Assembly: GCA_017882785.1 (NCBI GenBank)
Contig: JADGOV010000006.1
Span: 1 to 56,819 of the forward strand
Direction: 5' to 3'
Source of the DNA: Frankiaceae bacterium
GTDB taxonomy: Bacteria; Actinomycetota; Actinomycetes; JADGOV01
Length of the DNA stretch: 56,819 nucleotides
In this document: positions 27,291 to 38,998 of the stretch, piece by piece
Position numbering within the stretch: position 1 is the first letter of the stretch
Layout: every line of letters starts with the position of its first letter
Position numbers and translations under genes: made by a program
Notes under the pieces: model-generated
Told to the model about the DNA's origin: nothing
The model's input: only the letters and a program-made list of their open reading frames with translations
Database searches by the model: none

Positions 27291-28253
27291 GTGCGCCTGA
27301 TCTTCGCGGGGACGCCGGCCGCGGCGCTGCCGTCGTTGGAGGCACTGCTCGCCTCCAGGCACCCGGTGGTCGCGGTCGTGACCCGTCCGGACGCGCCGGC
27401 CGGCCGGGGCCGCCGGCGTACCGCCAACCCGGTGGCCACGCGGGCACACGAGGCCGGGCTGGAGGTGCTGACTCCCGACCGGCCCAGCGAGCCGGCCTTC
27501 CTTGCCCGGCTGGCCGCCCTCGCGCCGGACTGTTGCCCGGTCGTCGGCTACGGCGCGTTGCTGCCGCCGGCGGCGCTGGCCGTACCGCCCGCCGGGTGGG
27601 TGAATCTGCACTTCTCCCTGCTGCCCGCCTGGCGCGGCGCGGCGCCCGTCCAGCACGCCATCCTGGCCGGTGATGAGGTGACCGGAGCGTCGACCTTCCA
27701 CCTCGAGGCAGGTCTGGACACCGGACCGGTCTTCGGGGTGGTGACCGAGGAGATTCGGCGCACCGACACGGCGGGGAGTTTGCTCGCCCGGCTGGCCGAG
27801 GCCGGGGCCGGCCTGCTCGTGGCGACGCTGGACGGCATCGCGGCGGGGTCGCTGCACCCGGTGCCGCAGGCCGCGGCCGGCGTGTCGGTCGCGCCCAAGC
27901 TGACCCCCTTCGACGTCCGAGTGGAGTGGTCCGCCCCCGGGCTGCGGGTCGAGCGGCTGACCCGGGCAGCGACCCCCGACCCGGGGCCGTGGACCGCGTT
28001 CCGCGGCGGTCGCCTCGGGCTCGGCCCCGTCCGGCTCGCGGACGCTGGGGACACGGAGGACGCCGGCGACACGGGGGCTGGGGACGAGCCGCTCCCACCC
28101 GGCCAGGTGCGCCTCGTGCGCCGGGGGGTCCTCGTCGGCACCGGAAGCACCCCGGTGCGCCTCGGTGAGGTGCGACCGGAGGGCCGACGCTCGATGCCGG
28201 CCGACGCCTGGGCGCGCGGAGCCCGGCCGGGTCGGGCCGAACGGTTCACGTGA
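27291..28253 (+). CDS. fmt: Methionyl-tRNA formyltransferase
   Basis: Fmt formylates initiator Met-tRNA using 10-formyltetrahydrofolate. In the 320-residue protein the catalytic N105, H107 and D143 are visible in [17 protein letters not shown] and AGLDTGP. The C-terminal OB-like domain carries an acidic insertion near residues 248-265 built from near-repeats ([12 protein letters not shown]), matching duplicated DNA around 28045-28080. The start is a GTG 3 nt after def; the stop overlaps rsmB (GTGA). Confidence 0.96.
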   Translation: MRLIFAGTPAAALPSLEALLASRHPVVAVVTRPDAPAGRGRRRTANPVATRAHEAGLEVLTPDRPSEPAFLARLAALAPDCCPVVGYGALLPPAALAVPPAGWVNLHFSLLPAWRGAAPVQHAILAGDEVTGASTFHLEAGLDTGPVFGVVTEEIRRTDTAGSLLARLAEAGAGLLVATLDGIAAGSLHPVPQAAAGVSVAPKLTPFDVRVEWSAPGLRVERLTRAATPDPGPWTAFRGGRLGLGPVRLADAGDTEDAGDTGAGDEPLPPGQVRLVRRGVLVGTGSTPVRLGEVRPEGRRSMPADAWARGARPGRAERFT

Positions 28254-29620
28254 GCAGGCGCGACCCCGGCCCGGCAGTGCGGCCGGGGGTGGATCCGGCC
28301 CGTCGGGCCGCGTACGACGTCCTCCGGGCAGTGGCCACCCAGGACGCCTACGCCAACCTGCTGCTGCCGGGCCTGCTGCGCGAACGGGGCCTCGGCGGGC
28401 GGGACGCGGCGTTCGCCACCGAACTCGCCTACGGCACGCTGCGCTGGCAGGGGAGTCTGGACGCGGTGCTCGGGGTTGGCAGCAGCCGGCCGCTGGCCGG
28501 TCTCGAGCCGGCGGTCCTCGCACTGCTCCGCCTCGGCGCATACCAGCTGCTCCACCTCAGGACACCGGCACACGCCGCTGTCGCGACCACCGTCGACCTC
28601 GCCCCGGACCGGGCGCGCGGATACGTCAACGCCGTCTTGCGCCGGGCGTCGGAGCGGTCCTGGCAGCAGTGGCTGCAGCGGCTGGCGCCGCCGGAGGAGG
28701 TAGGCCGCCTCGCCCTGACCTACGCACATCCGGAGTGGGTGGTGCGCTCCTTCGCCGACGCGCTGGGCTCACTGCACGAAGCCGAGCAGGCCCTGGCCGC
28801 AGACAACGAGCGCCCAGTCGTGCACCTGGTCGCCAAGCCCGGCCGGATCTCACGGGAGGACCTGCTCGCCGCTGCCGGCCCGGACGCGTTGCCCGGCCCG
28901 TGGTCGCCCTACGCCGTCCGCCTCGCCGGCGGCGATCCGGCGCAGCTGGCCGCGGTACGGGACGGACGGGCCGCGGCTCAGGACGAGGGAAGCCAACTCG
29001 TCGCCCTGGCCGCAGCGGCCGCTGCCGGCTCGCTGCCCGGGAGGGCCGGCGGACGCTGGCTGGACGTGGCGGCCGGCCCCGGCGGAAAGGCCGCGTTGCT
29101 CGCCGGTCTGGGCGAGCGCAACGGCGTCCGGCTGGTGGCGAACGAGGTCGCGCCGCACCGCGCCGCACTGGTGGCCCGGGCGCTGCGCGGCAGCACTGCG
29201 TTGACCGTCTGCGCCGACGGCCGGGTGCCGCCCTGGCGGGCAGGCAGCTTCGACCTCGTGCTGGTCGACGTCCCGTGCACCGGACTGGGAGCTCTCCGCA
29301 GGCGGCCGGAGGCCCGCTGGCGGCGCCAGCCCGCCGACGTACCCCGCTTGGCCACCCTGCAACGCGAGTTGCTCTCCCATGCGGTGGACGCGGCGCTGGC
29401 CGGCTCGCCGGTGCTCTATGCCACCTGCTCTCCACACCTGGCGGAGACGGTGGACGTGGTGCGGGCCGTGCTGAGCGCCCGTTCCGACGTCGGGCAGGAG
29501 GATGCCAAGCCGCTGTTTCCCGGCGTACCGATGCTGGGAGACGACCTCCACGTGCAGCTGTGGCCGCACCGTCACGGCACCGACGCCATGTACGTCGCTC
29601 TGCTGCGTAAGGTGAACTGA
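28250..29620 (+). CDS. rsmB: 16S rRNA (cytosine-967-C5)-methyltransferase RsmB
   Basis: The 456-residue protein joins an N-terminal NusB-like RNA-binding domain (about residues 17-145) to a SAM-dependent Fmu-type domain. The SAM site is [14 protein letters not shown]. The two cysteines needed for 5-methylcytosine formation are in [16 protein letters not shown] and YATCSPH. It overlaps fmt by GTGA, a def-fmt-rsmB translation-maturation unit. Confidence 0.95.
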   Translation: MSRRDPGPAVRPGVDPARRAAYDVLRAVATQDAYANLLLPGLLRERGLGGRDAAFATELAYGTLRWQGSLDAVLGVGSSRPLAGLEPAVLALLRLGAYQLLHLRTPAHAAVATTVDLAPDRARGYVNAVLRRASERSWQQWLQRLAPPEEVGRLALTYAHPEWVVRSFADALGSLHEAEQALAADNERPVVHLVAKPGRISREDLLAAAGPDALPGPWSPYAVRLAGGDPAQLAAVRDGRAAAQDEGSQLVALAAAAAAGSLPGRAGGRWLDVAAGPGGKAALLAGLGERNGVRLVANEVAPHRAALVARALRGSTALTVCADGRVPPWRAGSFDLVLVDVPCTGLGALRRRPEARWRRQPADVPRLATLQRELLSHAVDAALAGSPVLYATCSPHLAETVDVVRAVLSARSDVGQEDAKPLFPGVPMLGDDLHVQLWPHRHGTDAMYVALLRKVN

Positions 29621-29621
29621 C

Positions 29622-30281
29622 GTGAGCGTTCGGATATCGCCCAGCATCCTGTCGGCCGACTTCGGCCGATTGGCCGAGGCCGAGCGAGCAGTCGCGGCCG
29701 AGGCGGACTGGTTGCACGTGGACGTGATGGACAACCACTTCGTGCCGAACCTCACGCTCGGGCTACCTGTCGTGGCCGCCCTCCAGGAGCACGCCACCCT
29801 CCCGCTGGACTGTCATCTCATGATCGAGGACCCCGACCGGTGGGCCACCGCGTACGCGGAGGTCGGCGCCCGGAACGTCACCTTCCACGCTGAGGCGGCG
29901 GCCGCGCCGGTGCGGCTGGCGCGCAGCATCCGGGCGGCCGGGGCGCGGGTGGGCCTGGCCGTAAAGCCGGCGACCCCGATCGAGGGCTACGCGGACCTGC
30001 TCGGCGAACTCGACATGATCCTCGTGATGACCGTCGAGCCCGGCTTCGGTGGCCAGCAGTTCCTCGATCTCGCGCTGCCCAACGTACGTCGCGCTAGAGC
30101 CTTGATCGGGGATCTGGACATCTGGCTTCAGGTCGACGGTGGCGTCGACGCCGAGACGATCGTGCGTTGCGCGGAGGCAGGCGCGGACACCTTCGTCGCC
30201 GGATCCGCCGTCTACGCCTGCCCGGACCCGGCCGCAGCCGTCCGCCGGCTCCGGGCCGCCGCCCAGGCCGCTGGGGACTGA
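29622..30281 (+). CDS. rpe: Ribulose-phosphate 3-epimerase
   Basis: Rpe interconverts ribulose-5-phosphate and xylulose-5-phosphate. The 219-residue TIM barrel has [11 protein letters not shown], the metal/acid motif [31 protein letters not shown] and the phosphate-site DGGV. Ribulose-5-phosphate is also the substrate of RibBA encoded downstream. GTG 29622 is preceded by AAGGTGA within the rsmB end. A 79-nt featureless spacer separates it from the FMN riboswitch. Confidence 0.95.
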   Translation: MSVRISPSILSADFGRLAEAERAVAAEADWLHVDVMDNHFVPNLTLGLPVVAALQEHATLPLDCHLMIEDPDRWATAYAEVGARNVTFHAEAAAAPVRLARSIRAAGARVGLAVKPATPIEGYADLLGELDMILVMTVEPGFGGQQFLDLALPNVRRARALIGDLDIWLQVDGGVDAETIVRCAEAGADTFVAGSAVYACPDPAAAVRRLRAAAQAAGD

Positions 30282-30360
30282 TCCCGACCGTGCTGCACGA
30301 CGCCGTGCCGGCCCAGGGAATGGCGCAGGCGCGAACCGTGTCACACTAGATGTTGAGCAC

Positions 30361-30486
30361 GTGCGCTCCGGGGTCGGTGAGAATCCGAACCGGCGGTGAT
30401 AGTCCGCGACCCGACCGCAGCCAGCGGTCGGTTGAGCCGGTGAAATTCCGGCACCGACGGTGAGAGTCCGGATGGGAGGCGCGCAC
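30361..30486 (+). promoter_or_regulatory. FMN riboswitch (RFN element)
   Basis: The conserved RFN blocks appear in order: GGTGAGAATCC, GAACCGGCGGTGATAGTCC, GAGCCGGTGAAATTCCGGC, ACCGACGGTGAGAGTCCGG and ATGGGAGG. P1 closes with GTGCGC (30361-30366) against GCGCAC (30481-30486). FMN binding should repress the riboflavin genes that follow. Confidence 0.97.
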
Positions 30487-30550
30487 GGGCGGGTCGGCCG
30501 GTTCGGGCCACCCGGGCGCGCGCTGCGCCGGGGAACCCGGAAACCGACGT

Positions 30551-30592
30551 CCCGTCACACCCCGGAGCTACGCGCCCGGAGGAGGTGACGGG
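30551..30592 (+). promoter_or_regulatory. Putative Shine-Dalgarno sequestrator hairpin of the FMN riboswitch
   Basis: CCCGTCAC (30551-30558) is perfectly complementary to GTGACGGG (30585-30592). The enclosed loop ends in the ribD Shine-Dalgarno GGAGGAGG (30578-30585), and the ATG is at 30595. There is no U-rich terminator, so the expression platform is probably translational. The competing anti-sequestrator pairing was not identified. Confidence 0.6.
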
Positions 30593-30594
30593 TC

Positions 30595-31716
30595 ATGGCC
30601 ACCGAGGCCAGCAGCATGGCCGATCATGCCGACCCCGCCCGCCCGCAACCTGCTGGCCCGGACCACACTGCCGTCGGACGCCCCCGCGCTGAACACGCGG
30701 CGATGCTGCGGGCGCTGGAACTGGCCCGGTTGGGACTCGGCACGACGAGCCCCAACCCGATCGTCGGTGCGGTCGTTCTGGACAGCACCGGCGCGCCGGT
30801 CGGCGAAGGGTGGCACGTTCGCGCTGGCGGCCCGCACGCCGAGGTTGTCGCCCTCACCGCGGCCGGCCCGCGGGCGGCCGGTGGCACCGTGGTCCTCACC
30901 CTGGAACCTTGCGACCACACCGGCCGCACCGGCCCGTGCACCCAGGCGCTGATCCAGGCCGGCATCCACCGGGTCTGCTACGCCGTCGCCGATCCGCTGC
31001 ACGGCGGGGGTCACGCGACCCTGCGGGCGGCCGGTCTCGAGGTCGCCGTCGGCCTGTTCGCTGAGGAGGCGGCGCGGGACAACGAGGCCTGGCTGCACGC
31101 GGTACGCACCGGGCGCCCGTTCCTCACCTGGAAGTACGCGGCAACGCTCGACGGGCGCTCGGCCGCCGCGGACGGCTCCAGCCGCTGGATCACCGGCGAG
31201 GCCGCGCGCGCTGATGTGCACCGGGTGCGGGCCGAGTCCGATGCGGTCCTCGTCGGCATCGGCACGGTGCTGGCTGACGACCCGCAGCTCACCGTCCGGG
31301 AGCCGACGGGGAGCCGCCAGCCGCTGCGTGTCGTACTCGACCCCGCCGGTCGGACGCCACGCGCCGCAAAGGTCCGCGACGAGGCCGCGGAGACCCTGTT
31401 CCTTACTGCGGCGGATGTGCGGCGGGACACTCTCGGTCGACTGGACCTGGGGGAGGTGCTCGCCCTGCTCCACGAGCGCGGGACCCGGAGCCTGCTGCTC
31501 GAGGGTGGCCCCACGCTGGCCGGCGCCTTCCTGCGGGCCGGCCTCGTCGACAAGGTCCTCGGCTACCTGGCGCCGGCGCTGCTCGGCGCCGGCTCGGCCG
31601 CGCTCGGGGACGCCGGTGCGGGCACGATCCGTGACGCCTTTCGCCTCCGCATCACCGAAGTCCAGCCTTTCCCCCCCGACCTGCGGATCACCGCTTATCC
31701 CTGGGGGGCGGCGTAG
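30595..31716 (+). CDS. ribD: Bifunctional riboflavin biosynthesis deaminase/reductase RibD
   Basis: RibD deaminates and then reduces the pyrimidine intermediate after GTP ring opening. The 373-residue protein has the N-terminal zinc deaminase motifs GGPHAEVVAL and EPCDHTGRTGPC and the C-terminal NADPH reductase domain (KYAATLDGRSAAADGSSRWITG, LLLEGGPTLAGAFL). The first ~30 residues before EHAAMLRALELA are a nonconserved extension, but the ATG at 30595 has GGAGGAGG upstream. It heads ribD-ribE-ribBA-ribH. Confidence 0.96.
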   Translation: MATEASSMADHADPARPQPAGPDHTAVGRPRAEHAAMLRALELARLGLGTTSPNPIVGAVVLDSTGAPVGEGWHVRAGGPHAEVVALTAAGPRAAGGTVVLTLEPCDHTGRTGPCTQALIQAGIHRVCYAVADPLHGGGHATLRAAGLEVAVGLFAEEAARDNEAWLHAVRTGRPFLTWKYAATLDGRSAAADGSSRWITGEAARADVHRVRAESDAVLVGIGTVLADDPQLTVREPTGSRQPLRVVLDPAGRTPRAAKVRDEAAETLFLTAADVRRDTLGRLDLGEVLALLHERGTRSLLLEGGPTLAGAFLRAGLVDKVLGYLAPALLGAGSAALGDAGAGTIRDAFRLRITEVQPFPPDLRITAYPWGAA

Positions 31717-32306
31717 GTGTTCACCGGAATCGTGGAGGAACTCGGCGGCGTGGTCGAGCTGGAGGTCCTCGAACGGGCTGCCCGACTCACCGTGCGGGGG
31801 CCGACAGTGGCCGCCGACGCCCGGGTTGGTGACTCTGTCGCAGTCAACGGTGTGTGCCTCACGGTCACCGAGGCCGGGGACGGCGCGTTCTCCGCCGATG
31901 TGATGGCCGAAACCCTGCGTCGCTCCAGCCTCGGCCCGCTGCGCGAGGGCGACCCGGTGAACCTGGAACGGGCGGTCACCCCGACGACCCGGTTGGGCGG
32001 CCACCTCGTGCAGGGCCACGTCGACGGTATTGGCACCGTGCTGGAGCGGGTGCCGGCCGAGCACTGGGAGATGATCCGGATCTCCCTGCCACCGCAGCTC
32101 GGCAGATACGTGGTGCCCCAGGGTTCGATCGCTGTCGACGGGGTCAGCCTCACCGTCGTCGAAGTGGCCGGTGAGATGTTCGCGGTGAGCGTGATTCCGA
32201 CCACGCTCGCCCGTACGACGCTGGGCGCCGCCAGGCCCGGGGCAGTCGTCAACCTCGAAGTCGACGTCCTGGCGAAATACGTCGAGAAGCTACTGGGGAG
32301 CAGAGT

Positions 32307-32310
<4 letters not shown>
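31717..32310 (+). CDS. ribE: Riboflavin synthase alpha chain
   Basis: The enzyme dismutates two lumazine molecules to riboflavin. The 197-residue protein is an internal duplication of lumazine-binding barrels: the first starts [11 protein letters not shown] and includes VNGVCLTV; the second starts at [11 protein letters not shown] and includes [11 protein letters not shown]. The GTG directly follows the ribD TAG, and the stop overlaps ribBA (ATGA). Confidence 0.96.
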
Positions 32311-34231
<1,921 letters not shown>

Positions 34232-34246
34232 GAGGCACCGCCGACC

Positions 34247-35119
34247 GTGCTGTCCCTGGTACTGCCGAAAGGGTCGCTCGAGCGCGCCACGCTTGAGTTG
34301 TTCGAGGCGGCCGACCTGCCGATCCGGCGCGGATCCGACCGCGACTACCACGCGGCGGTGGACGACCCGCGGATCGACACGGTCCGCTTCCTGCGCCCGC
34401 AGGAGATTCCCAGCTATCTCGAGCAGGGGCTGTTCGACCTCGGCATCACCGGTCGGGACTGGATCTCCGAAACCGGGGCCGACGTCCACTCCCTCACCGA
34501 GTTGGAGTACTCCAAGGCCACGTCGAACCCGGTCCGGATCGTGCTGGCCGTGCCACGCGAGGCCGTCGCCAACCGAGGCCGTGAATTGCCCGACGGCGTC
34601 CGGGTCTCCACCGAGTACCCGGAGCTGACCCGGCGGTACTTCGCCGAAATCGGTGTCAAGGCGGTCATCGTCCCCTCCTACGGCGCCACCGAGGCCAAGG
34701 TGCCGGACATCGTCGACGCGATCGTCGACGTCACCGAGACGGGATCGAGCCTGCGCAAGCATGGCCTCAAGGTGATCGAGACGCTCGTCACGAGTCGGAC
34801 CGAACTGGTCGCCAACCACGAGGCCTACGCCGACCCGGAGAAGCGGGCGGCGATGGCCGACGTGGAGATGCTGCTACGGGGCGCGATTCGGGCCCGCGGC
34901 AACGTCTACCTCATGCTCAACGTCTCCGCTGCGGCGTTGCCCAGGGTGCTCGACGCGCTGCCGTCCATGGGGTCACCGACGGTAACGTCGTTGGCGAACG
35001 GCGGGCACGCGGTCGCCAGTGTCGTGCCCAAGCTCGGGGTCAACCGCCTCATCCCCGCGCTGAAGGCGGCCGGCGCCCACGACATCCTCGAACTCCCGAT
35101 CAGCAAGATCGTCGAGTAA
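34247..35119 (+). CDS. hisG: ATP phosphoribosyltransferase, long form
   Basis: HisG catalyses the first step of histidine synthesis. At 290 residues it is the long, HisZ-independent form with a C-terminal regulatory domain (VEMLLRGAIRARGNVYLMLN through SKIVE). The catalytic part starts LVLPKGSLERATLELFEAADL and includes ITGRDWI and ETGSSLRKHGLKV. GTG 34247 follows GAGAGG at about 12 nt. In many actinobacteria hisE sits just upstream; here there is only a 54-nt repeat-like spacer. Confidence 0.95.
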   Translation: MLSLVLPKGSLERATLELFEAADLPIRRGSDRDYHAAVDDPRIDTVRFLRPQEIPSYLEQGLFDLGITGRDWISETGADVHSLTELEYSKATSNPVRIVLAVPREAVANRGRELPDGVRVSTEYPELTRRYFAEIGVKAVIVPSYGATEAKVPDIVDAIVDVTETGSSLRKHGLKVIETLVTSRTELVANHEAYADPEKRAAMADVEMLLRGAIRARGNVYLMLNVSAAALPRVLDALPSMGSPTVTSLANGGHAVASVVPKLGVNRLIPALKAAGAHDILELPISKIVE

Positions 35120-35357
35120 CCCCGGCGGTTCGTCCCAGCCCGGAACTACCGGACCGGCAAGCCATCAGTACTGGCGGCATTGATCGCGGCGCGGCAGACG
35201 CCTCCTACCCCCCGGTGGCCGCCCGAGCGCTGATCCCTACGCTGCGAACCATGGTCGGCCCCCTCTCCGGCGTTGTCGTCCCGGTTCTCAAGCGCCCGCT
35301 CGCCGGCCCCCATCCGGCGACGATGGTCGTCGGCCCCGACGGCGCCCAGGAGCAGAG
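35120..35357. other. Intergenic region between hisG and the carboxyltransferase gene
   Basis: This 238-bp spacer contains no supported gene, tRNA or clear terminator hairpin. An AGGAG at 35347-35351 serves the next gene. Confidence 0.5.
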
Positions 35358-36902
35358 ATGACCTCCCGGATCGGCGCCCGCGACCTGCTCGACGTCGTGG
35401 TCGACCCAGGCAGCTGGCGGTCCTGGGACAGCGAACCGCTGCCGCCGCCGGTGCTCAGTGCGGCCTACGCCGCCGACCTGGCAGCGGCTCGGGCGAAGAC
35501 CGGTCTGGACGAGTCGGTGCTCAGCGGCGAGGCCACCATCGGCGGACGGCGGGTCGCGATCGTCGCCTGTGAGTTCGCCTTCCTCGCCGGCTCGATCGGT
35601 GTGGCCGCGGCCGAGCGGCTCGTGGTGGCCGTCGAGCGGGCCACCGCGGAGAGGCTGCCGTTGGTGGCGTCCCCGACCTCGGGCGGCACCCGGATGCAGG
35701 AGGGGACCATTGCCTTCCTGCAGATGGTGACGATCAGCGCGGCTGTGGCGCGGCACAAGCAGGCCGGGCTGCCGTACCTGGTGTACCTGCGGGATCCCAC
35801 TACTGGCGGAGTCTTCGCGTCCTGGGGGTCGCTGGGACACGTCACCGCTGCCCAGCCCGGAGCACTCGTCGGCTTCCTCGGGCCGCGGGTCTTCTCTGCG
35901 ATCTACGGGCAGGACTTCCCCGCAGGGGTGCAGGTCGCCGAGAACCTCTACCGGCACGGGCTGCTCGACGCGGTCGTCCCTCCCGAACAATTGGCGGAGG
36001 TGGCAGCCCGGGCGCTCGACGTCCTGCTGGCACCGGGGGAGACCTACCGCCCAGCCCGCCATCCAGCCTGCCAGCCAGCACGGCCTGCGGCGTCCGCCAC
36101 AGCGGCTGAACAGACGGAGGAGGTGCCCGACATACCGGCATGGGACTCCATCACCCGTACCCGACGGCCGGACCGCCCTGGCGTACGGGAGTTGCTGCGG
36201 CGCGGGGCCAACGACGTGACCCCTCTGCACGGCACCGGCGAAGGCGAAAACGAGCCGGGCCTGATCCTGGCACTTGCCCGATTCGGCAGCGCGCCCTGCA
36301 TCCTGCTCGGGCAGGACCGCCGGTTCGCCAGTCGGCGGCACCCGTTGGGTCCCGCCGGGCTGCGTGCAGCCCGCCGCGGACTCAGGTTGGCCGGGGAACT
36401 GAACCTGCCGATGGTCACCGTGGTCGACACCGCCGGCGCGGCCCTGTCCCGGGAGGCCGAGGAGGGGGGGCTGGCCGGGGAGATCGCGCGCTGCCTGGCC
36501 GAGTTCGTGCTCGTCGGCGCCCCCACGGTCTGCCTGCTGCTCGGGCAGGGGGCCGGCGGCGGGGCATTAGCCCTGCTGCCCGCCGACCGGGTGCTCTGCG
36601 CCCAGCATGCCTGGCTGTCCCCGCTGCCCCCGGAGGGGGCTTCGGCGATCCTCTACCGGACCGTCGACCGCGCGGCTGAGATCGCGGCAGCTCAGGGCGT
36701 CCGCTCCCGAGACCTCCGCAACGCCGGCATCGTCGACCGGATCATTCCGGAACGACCGGACGCCGCCGACGAGCCGCTGGAGTTCCTCCAGCGGCTGTCG
36801 GGCGTGCTGGAATCGGAGATCAATGCCCTGCTCGCGGCCGACGCCACACAACGGCGCGCCGACCGACTCCGACGCTACCGCCGTCTCGGGCGACCGAGCT
36901 GA
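35358..36902 (+). CDS. Acetyl-CoA carboxylase carboxyltransferase, fused beta- and alpha-like domains
   Basis: The 514-residue protein has two crotonase-fold halves. Residues ~15-230 resemble AccD (beta): SPTSGGTRMQEG, TTGGVFASWGSLGH, GPRVF. Residues ~270-500 resemble AccA (alpha): VVDTAGAALSREAEEGG, LLGQGAGGGALALLPADRVL, EGASAILYRT. The AccD zinc finger is absent. The halves are joined by an Ala/Pro-rich linker near 225-265 with duplicated short units. Such fusions (AccD3-like) occur in actinobacteria; the substrate (acetyl- or another acyl-CoA) is not evident, and no biotin carboxylase or carrier gene is nearby. ATG 35358 has AGGAG 6 nt upstream. Confidence 0.85.
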   Translation: MTSRIGARDLLDVVVDPGSWRSWDSEPLPPPVLSAAYAADLAAARAKTGLDESVLSGEATIGGRRVAIVACEFAFLAGSIGVAAAERLVVAVERATAERLPLVASPTSGGTRMQEGTIAFLQMVTISAAVARHKQAGLPYLVYLRDPTTGGVFASWGSLGHVTAAQPGALVGFLGPRVFSAIYGQDFPAGVQVAENLYRHGLLDAVVPPEQLAEVAARALDVLLAPGETYRPARHPACQPARPAASATAAEQTEEVPDIPAWDSITRTRRPDRPGVRELLRRGANDVTPLHGTGEGENEPGLILALARFGSAPCILLGQDRRFASRRHPLGPAGLRAARRGLRLAGELNLPMVTVVDTAGAALSREAEEGGLAGEIARCLAEFVLVGAPTVCLLLGQGAGGGALALLPADRVLCAQHAWLSPLPPEGASAILYRTVDRAAEIAAAQGVRSRDLRNAGIVDRIIPERPDAADEPLEFLQRLSGVLESEINALLAADATQRRADRLRRYRRLGRPS

Positions 36903-36987
36903 CCGGCGGCCGCAGCGGGAACGGCACCATGAGGCTCGGGTTCGTGCCTTTAAAGTGACCCCCACACGGTAGGGGAGGGAGCGCGCC

Positions 36988-37803
36988 ATGAACCGACCGA
37001 CCGATGGCGCCACCAACGCGGTGGGGCCCGACGAGGGTGGCCCGGATCCCCGCCTGTCGGCCGCCCTGCTCGCCTGGGAGTCAGACCGGACGCCCGAAGC
37101 CGAGGCCGCCGTCCAGGCCGCGCTGGTCGGCGCCCGGCTGCTCGTCCCCGTCGTGCCGATTCCGGCCGATGAGGACAGCCCCGGCCCTCAGGAGATGGCC
37201 CGACCCGTCCTCATCGGTGCGGACGGACGTCCCGCCGAGCCGGCGTTCACCTCGGTGGCCAGCATGGCGGCCTGGCAGGACGACGCCCGACCGCTTCCGG
37301 CGCCCGGGCGCGACGTGCTGTCGGCGGCGAGCGAGGCGGGTCGTGCCGTGGTTCTCGACGTTGCCGGCCCCGTTCCCTACGTCGTACAGGGGGACGTGCT
37401 GAACCTGCTGGCGACCGGGGTCATCCGGCTCGACGGCGACGCGATCCAAGCCCAGATCGCCGGGCGACCGGTCGAAGGCGGCCTGTCCCACGTGACTCAA
37501 CCGGCGGCCGCGCCGGAGGCCCTGCGCCAGGTACTGGCCGCCGCGCTCACCGCGGAGCCGTTGGTTGCCGAGGCCTACCTGCTGGCCCCCGAGACCGGGC
37601 CCGACGCCAGCGACCTCGCCGTCGGCCTGGTGCTCTCCGCCGACGTCACGCCGGCCATCCTGGTGAGGCTCGTCCGCCGACTGGCCGATGCCCTGGGGAC
37701 CGCGCCGGGAGTGCACCACGGCCTCGACATCGCGGTGCTCACCGAGTCGCAGCGCGCCACTGCGCGGGCCTTCGGACCGCCGGTCCATGTGGCCCGCGCC
37801 TGA
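36988..37803 (+). CDS. SseB-family protein
   Basis: The 271-residue protein carries an SseB N-terminal-type domain: the LVPVVPIP strand, [25 protein letters not shown], and the [13 protein letters not shown] segment. A second alpha/beta domain follows from about residue 150. In actinobacteria an SseB-family gene commonly precedes infC, but its biochemical role is unknown; the name comes from a proteobacterial secreted protein and does not imply secretion here. ATG 36988 has GGGAGGGAG about 8 nt upstream. Confidence 0.75.
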   Translation: MNRPTDGATNAVGPDEGGPDPRLSAALLAWESDRTPEAEAAVQAALVGARLLVPVVPIPADEDSPGPQEMARPVLIGADGRPAEPAFTSVASMAAWQDDARPLPAPGRDVLSAASEAGRAVVLDVAGPVPYVVQGDVLNLLATGVIRLDGDAIQAQIAGRPVEGGLSHVTQPAAAPEALRQVLAAALTAEPLVAEAYLLAPETGPDASDLAVGLVLSADVTPAILVRLVRRLADALGTAPGVHHGLDIAVLTESQRATARAFGPPVHVARA

Positions 37804-37845
37804 GGTGACAAGCACAGCGACATCGTCCCTTCTGGGCATGAGTGC

Positions 37846-38050
37846 TAGGCTTTCCGCGACGACCAGTGCAAGCGGAGTTCTTTCCCACCTGGCCGGCTCC
37901 TGGCCGGCGGGTTTCCGGTCGGCAGCAGCGTCGCTCTGCGGCGCTCGTTGTCATTGGATGATGGAGCCCCGCTCGCGGCGGGGCTGTGCCAGGTGCGGGC
38001 CCCGTGCATCGTCGCCCACGTCGTATCGCGCAGCGCCCCGAGGAGGCCCC
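37846..38050 (+). promoter_or_regulatory. infC operon promoter and leader with hairpin
   Basis: A -10-like TAGGCT (37846-37851) would start a leader of roughly 190 nt. It contains a strong hairpin, AGCCCCGC (37965-37972) pairing with GCGGGGCT (37978-37985) over a 5-nt loop, not followed by a U-tract. infC-rpmI-rplT leaders are autoregulated by L20 or IF-3 in other bacteria; whether this RNA binds either is inference. The leader ends in AGGAGG at 38041-38046. Confidence 0.45.
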
Positions 38051-38626
38051 ATCAGCGTCGAGCCCCGTATCAACGATCGGATCCGCGTCCCAGAGGTGCG
38101 GCTGGTCGGTCCAGGAGGCGAGCAGGTCGGCATCGTCGCCATCGGCGACGCCCTGCGGTTGGCCCAAGAATCCGATCTCGATCTCGTCGAGGTGGCGCCC
38201 ACCGCTCGGCCGCCGGTGTGCAAGCTCATGGACTACGGCAAGTGGAAGTATGAAAACGCGCAGAAGGCGCGCGAGGCGCGCCGAAACCAGGCGCACACGA
38301 TCATCAAGGAAATGAAGCTCCGACCGAAGATCGATCCGCACGACTACGCCACCAAGCGGGGGCACGTGGTGCGATTCCTCAAGGCCGGCGACAAGGTAAA
38401 GATAACTATCATGTTTCGCGGCCGTGAGCAGTCGCGACCGGAGCTGGGCTTCCGGCTCCTGCAGCGGCTCGCGGAGGATGTGCAGGAACTGGGCTTCGTC
38501 GAGTCGGCCCCCAAGCAGGACGGGCGAAACATGATCATGGTGATGGCACCGCACCGCAACGTCAAGGCCGAAGCCAAGTCCCGACAGCAGCGACCGGCAC
38601 CGGAGGAGTCCCAGCAGCCCGTGTGA
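38051..38626 (+). CDS. infC: Translation initiation factor IF-3 (AUC start)
   Basis: The 191-residue protein starts with the actinobacterial IF-3 N-terminus [19 protein letters not shown] and contains [14 protein letters not shown], the linker KARRNQ-type basic helix, and [14 protein letters not shown]. No ATG, GTG or TTG precedes the conserved start within the plausible range. The codon in position is ATC at 38051, 4 nt after AGGAGG. IF-3 genes are known to use AUU/AUC/AUA so that the factor represses its own initiation. The long upstream frame is not conserved. A short basic C-terminal tail rich in Gln/Pro is present. Confidence 0.9.
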   Translation: MSVEPRINDRIRVPEVRLVGPGGEQVGIVAIGDALRLAQESDLDLVEVAPTARPPVCKLMDYGKWKYENAQKAREARRNQAHTIIKEMKLRPKIDPHDYATKRGHVVRFLKAGDKVKITIMFRGREQSRPELGFRLLQRLAEDVQELGFVESAPKQDGRNMIMVMAPHRNVKAEAKSRQQRPAPEESQQPV

Positions 38627-38715
38627 GGCCGGGACGGGGACCTCCCCGCCCGTGTCCCCGACCGACCCACCACCGCGGATCACCCGAGGAATCAGCGAGG
38701 AAGTAGTCACACCTG

Positions 38716-38907
38716 ATGAAGCAGAAGACCCACAGCGGCGCGAAGAAGCGATTCAAGGTCACCGGCGGCGGCAAGCTCATGCACCGGCAGGCCAACCGCA
38801 ATCACTACCTCGAGCACAAGTCGTCCTCTCGGATGCGCAGCCTCTGGCGGGACACCGATGTCTCGGCAGCCGATACCAAGCGGGTCCGCAAGCTGCTCGG
38901 CAGATAG
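38716..38907 (+). CDS. rpmI: Ribosomal protein L35
   Basis: This 63-residue basic protein of the large subunit starts [20 protein letters not shown] and ends KRVRKLLGR. An AGGAAG lies about 13 nt upstream of the ATG. It sits in the universal order infC-rpmI-rplT. Confidence 0.97.
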   Translation: MKQKTHSGAKKRFKVTGGGKLMHRQANRNHYLEHKSSSRMRSLWRDTDVSAADTKRVRKLLGR

Positions 38908-38998
38908 CCTCCTCCGCCGGCTACCGCCGCCCATTCCACTCGCCGAAGGCTCCGCACGAGGGGCCGTCGGCGGCGTATCAGAGCAAGGAGACCTCCTC

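Noticed and set aside
30346-30558. A 70-codon minus-strand frame over the riboswitch
   Set aside because: It overlaps a near-perfect FMN aptamer and has no similarity or ribosome-binding site.
37965-37985. The strong hairpin in the infC leader as a terminator
   Set aside because: No U-tract follows and the essential infC lies just downstream; it is more likely a leader structure.
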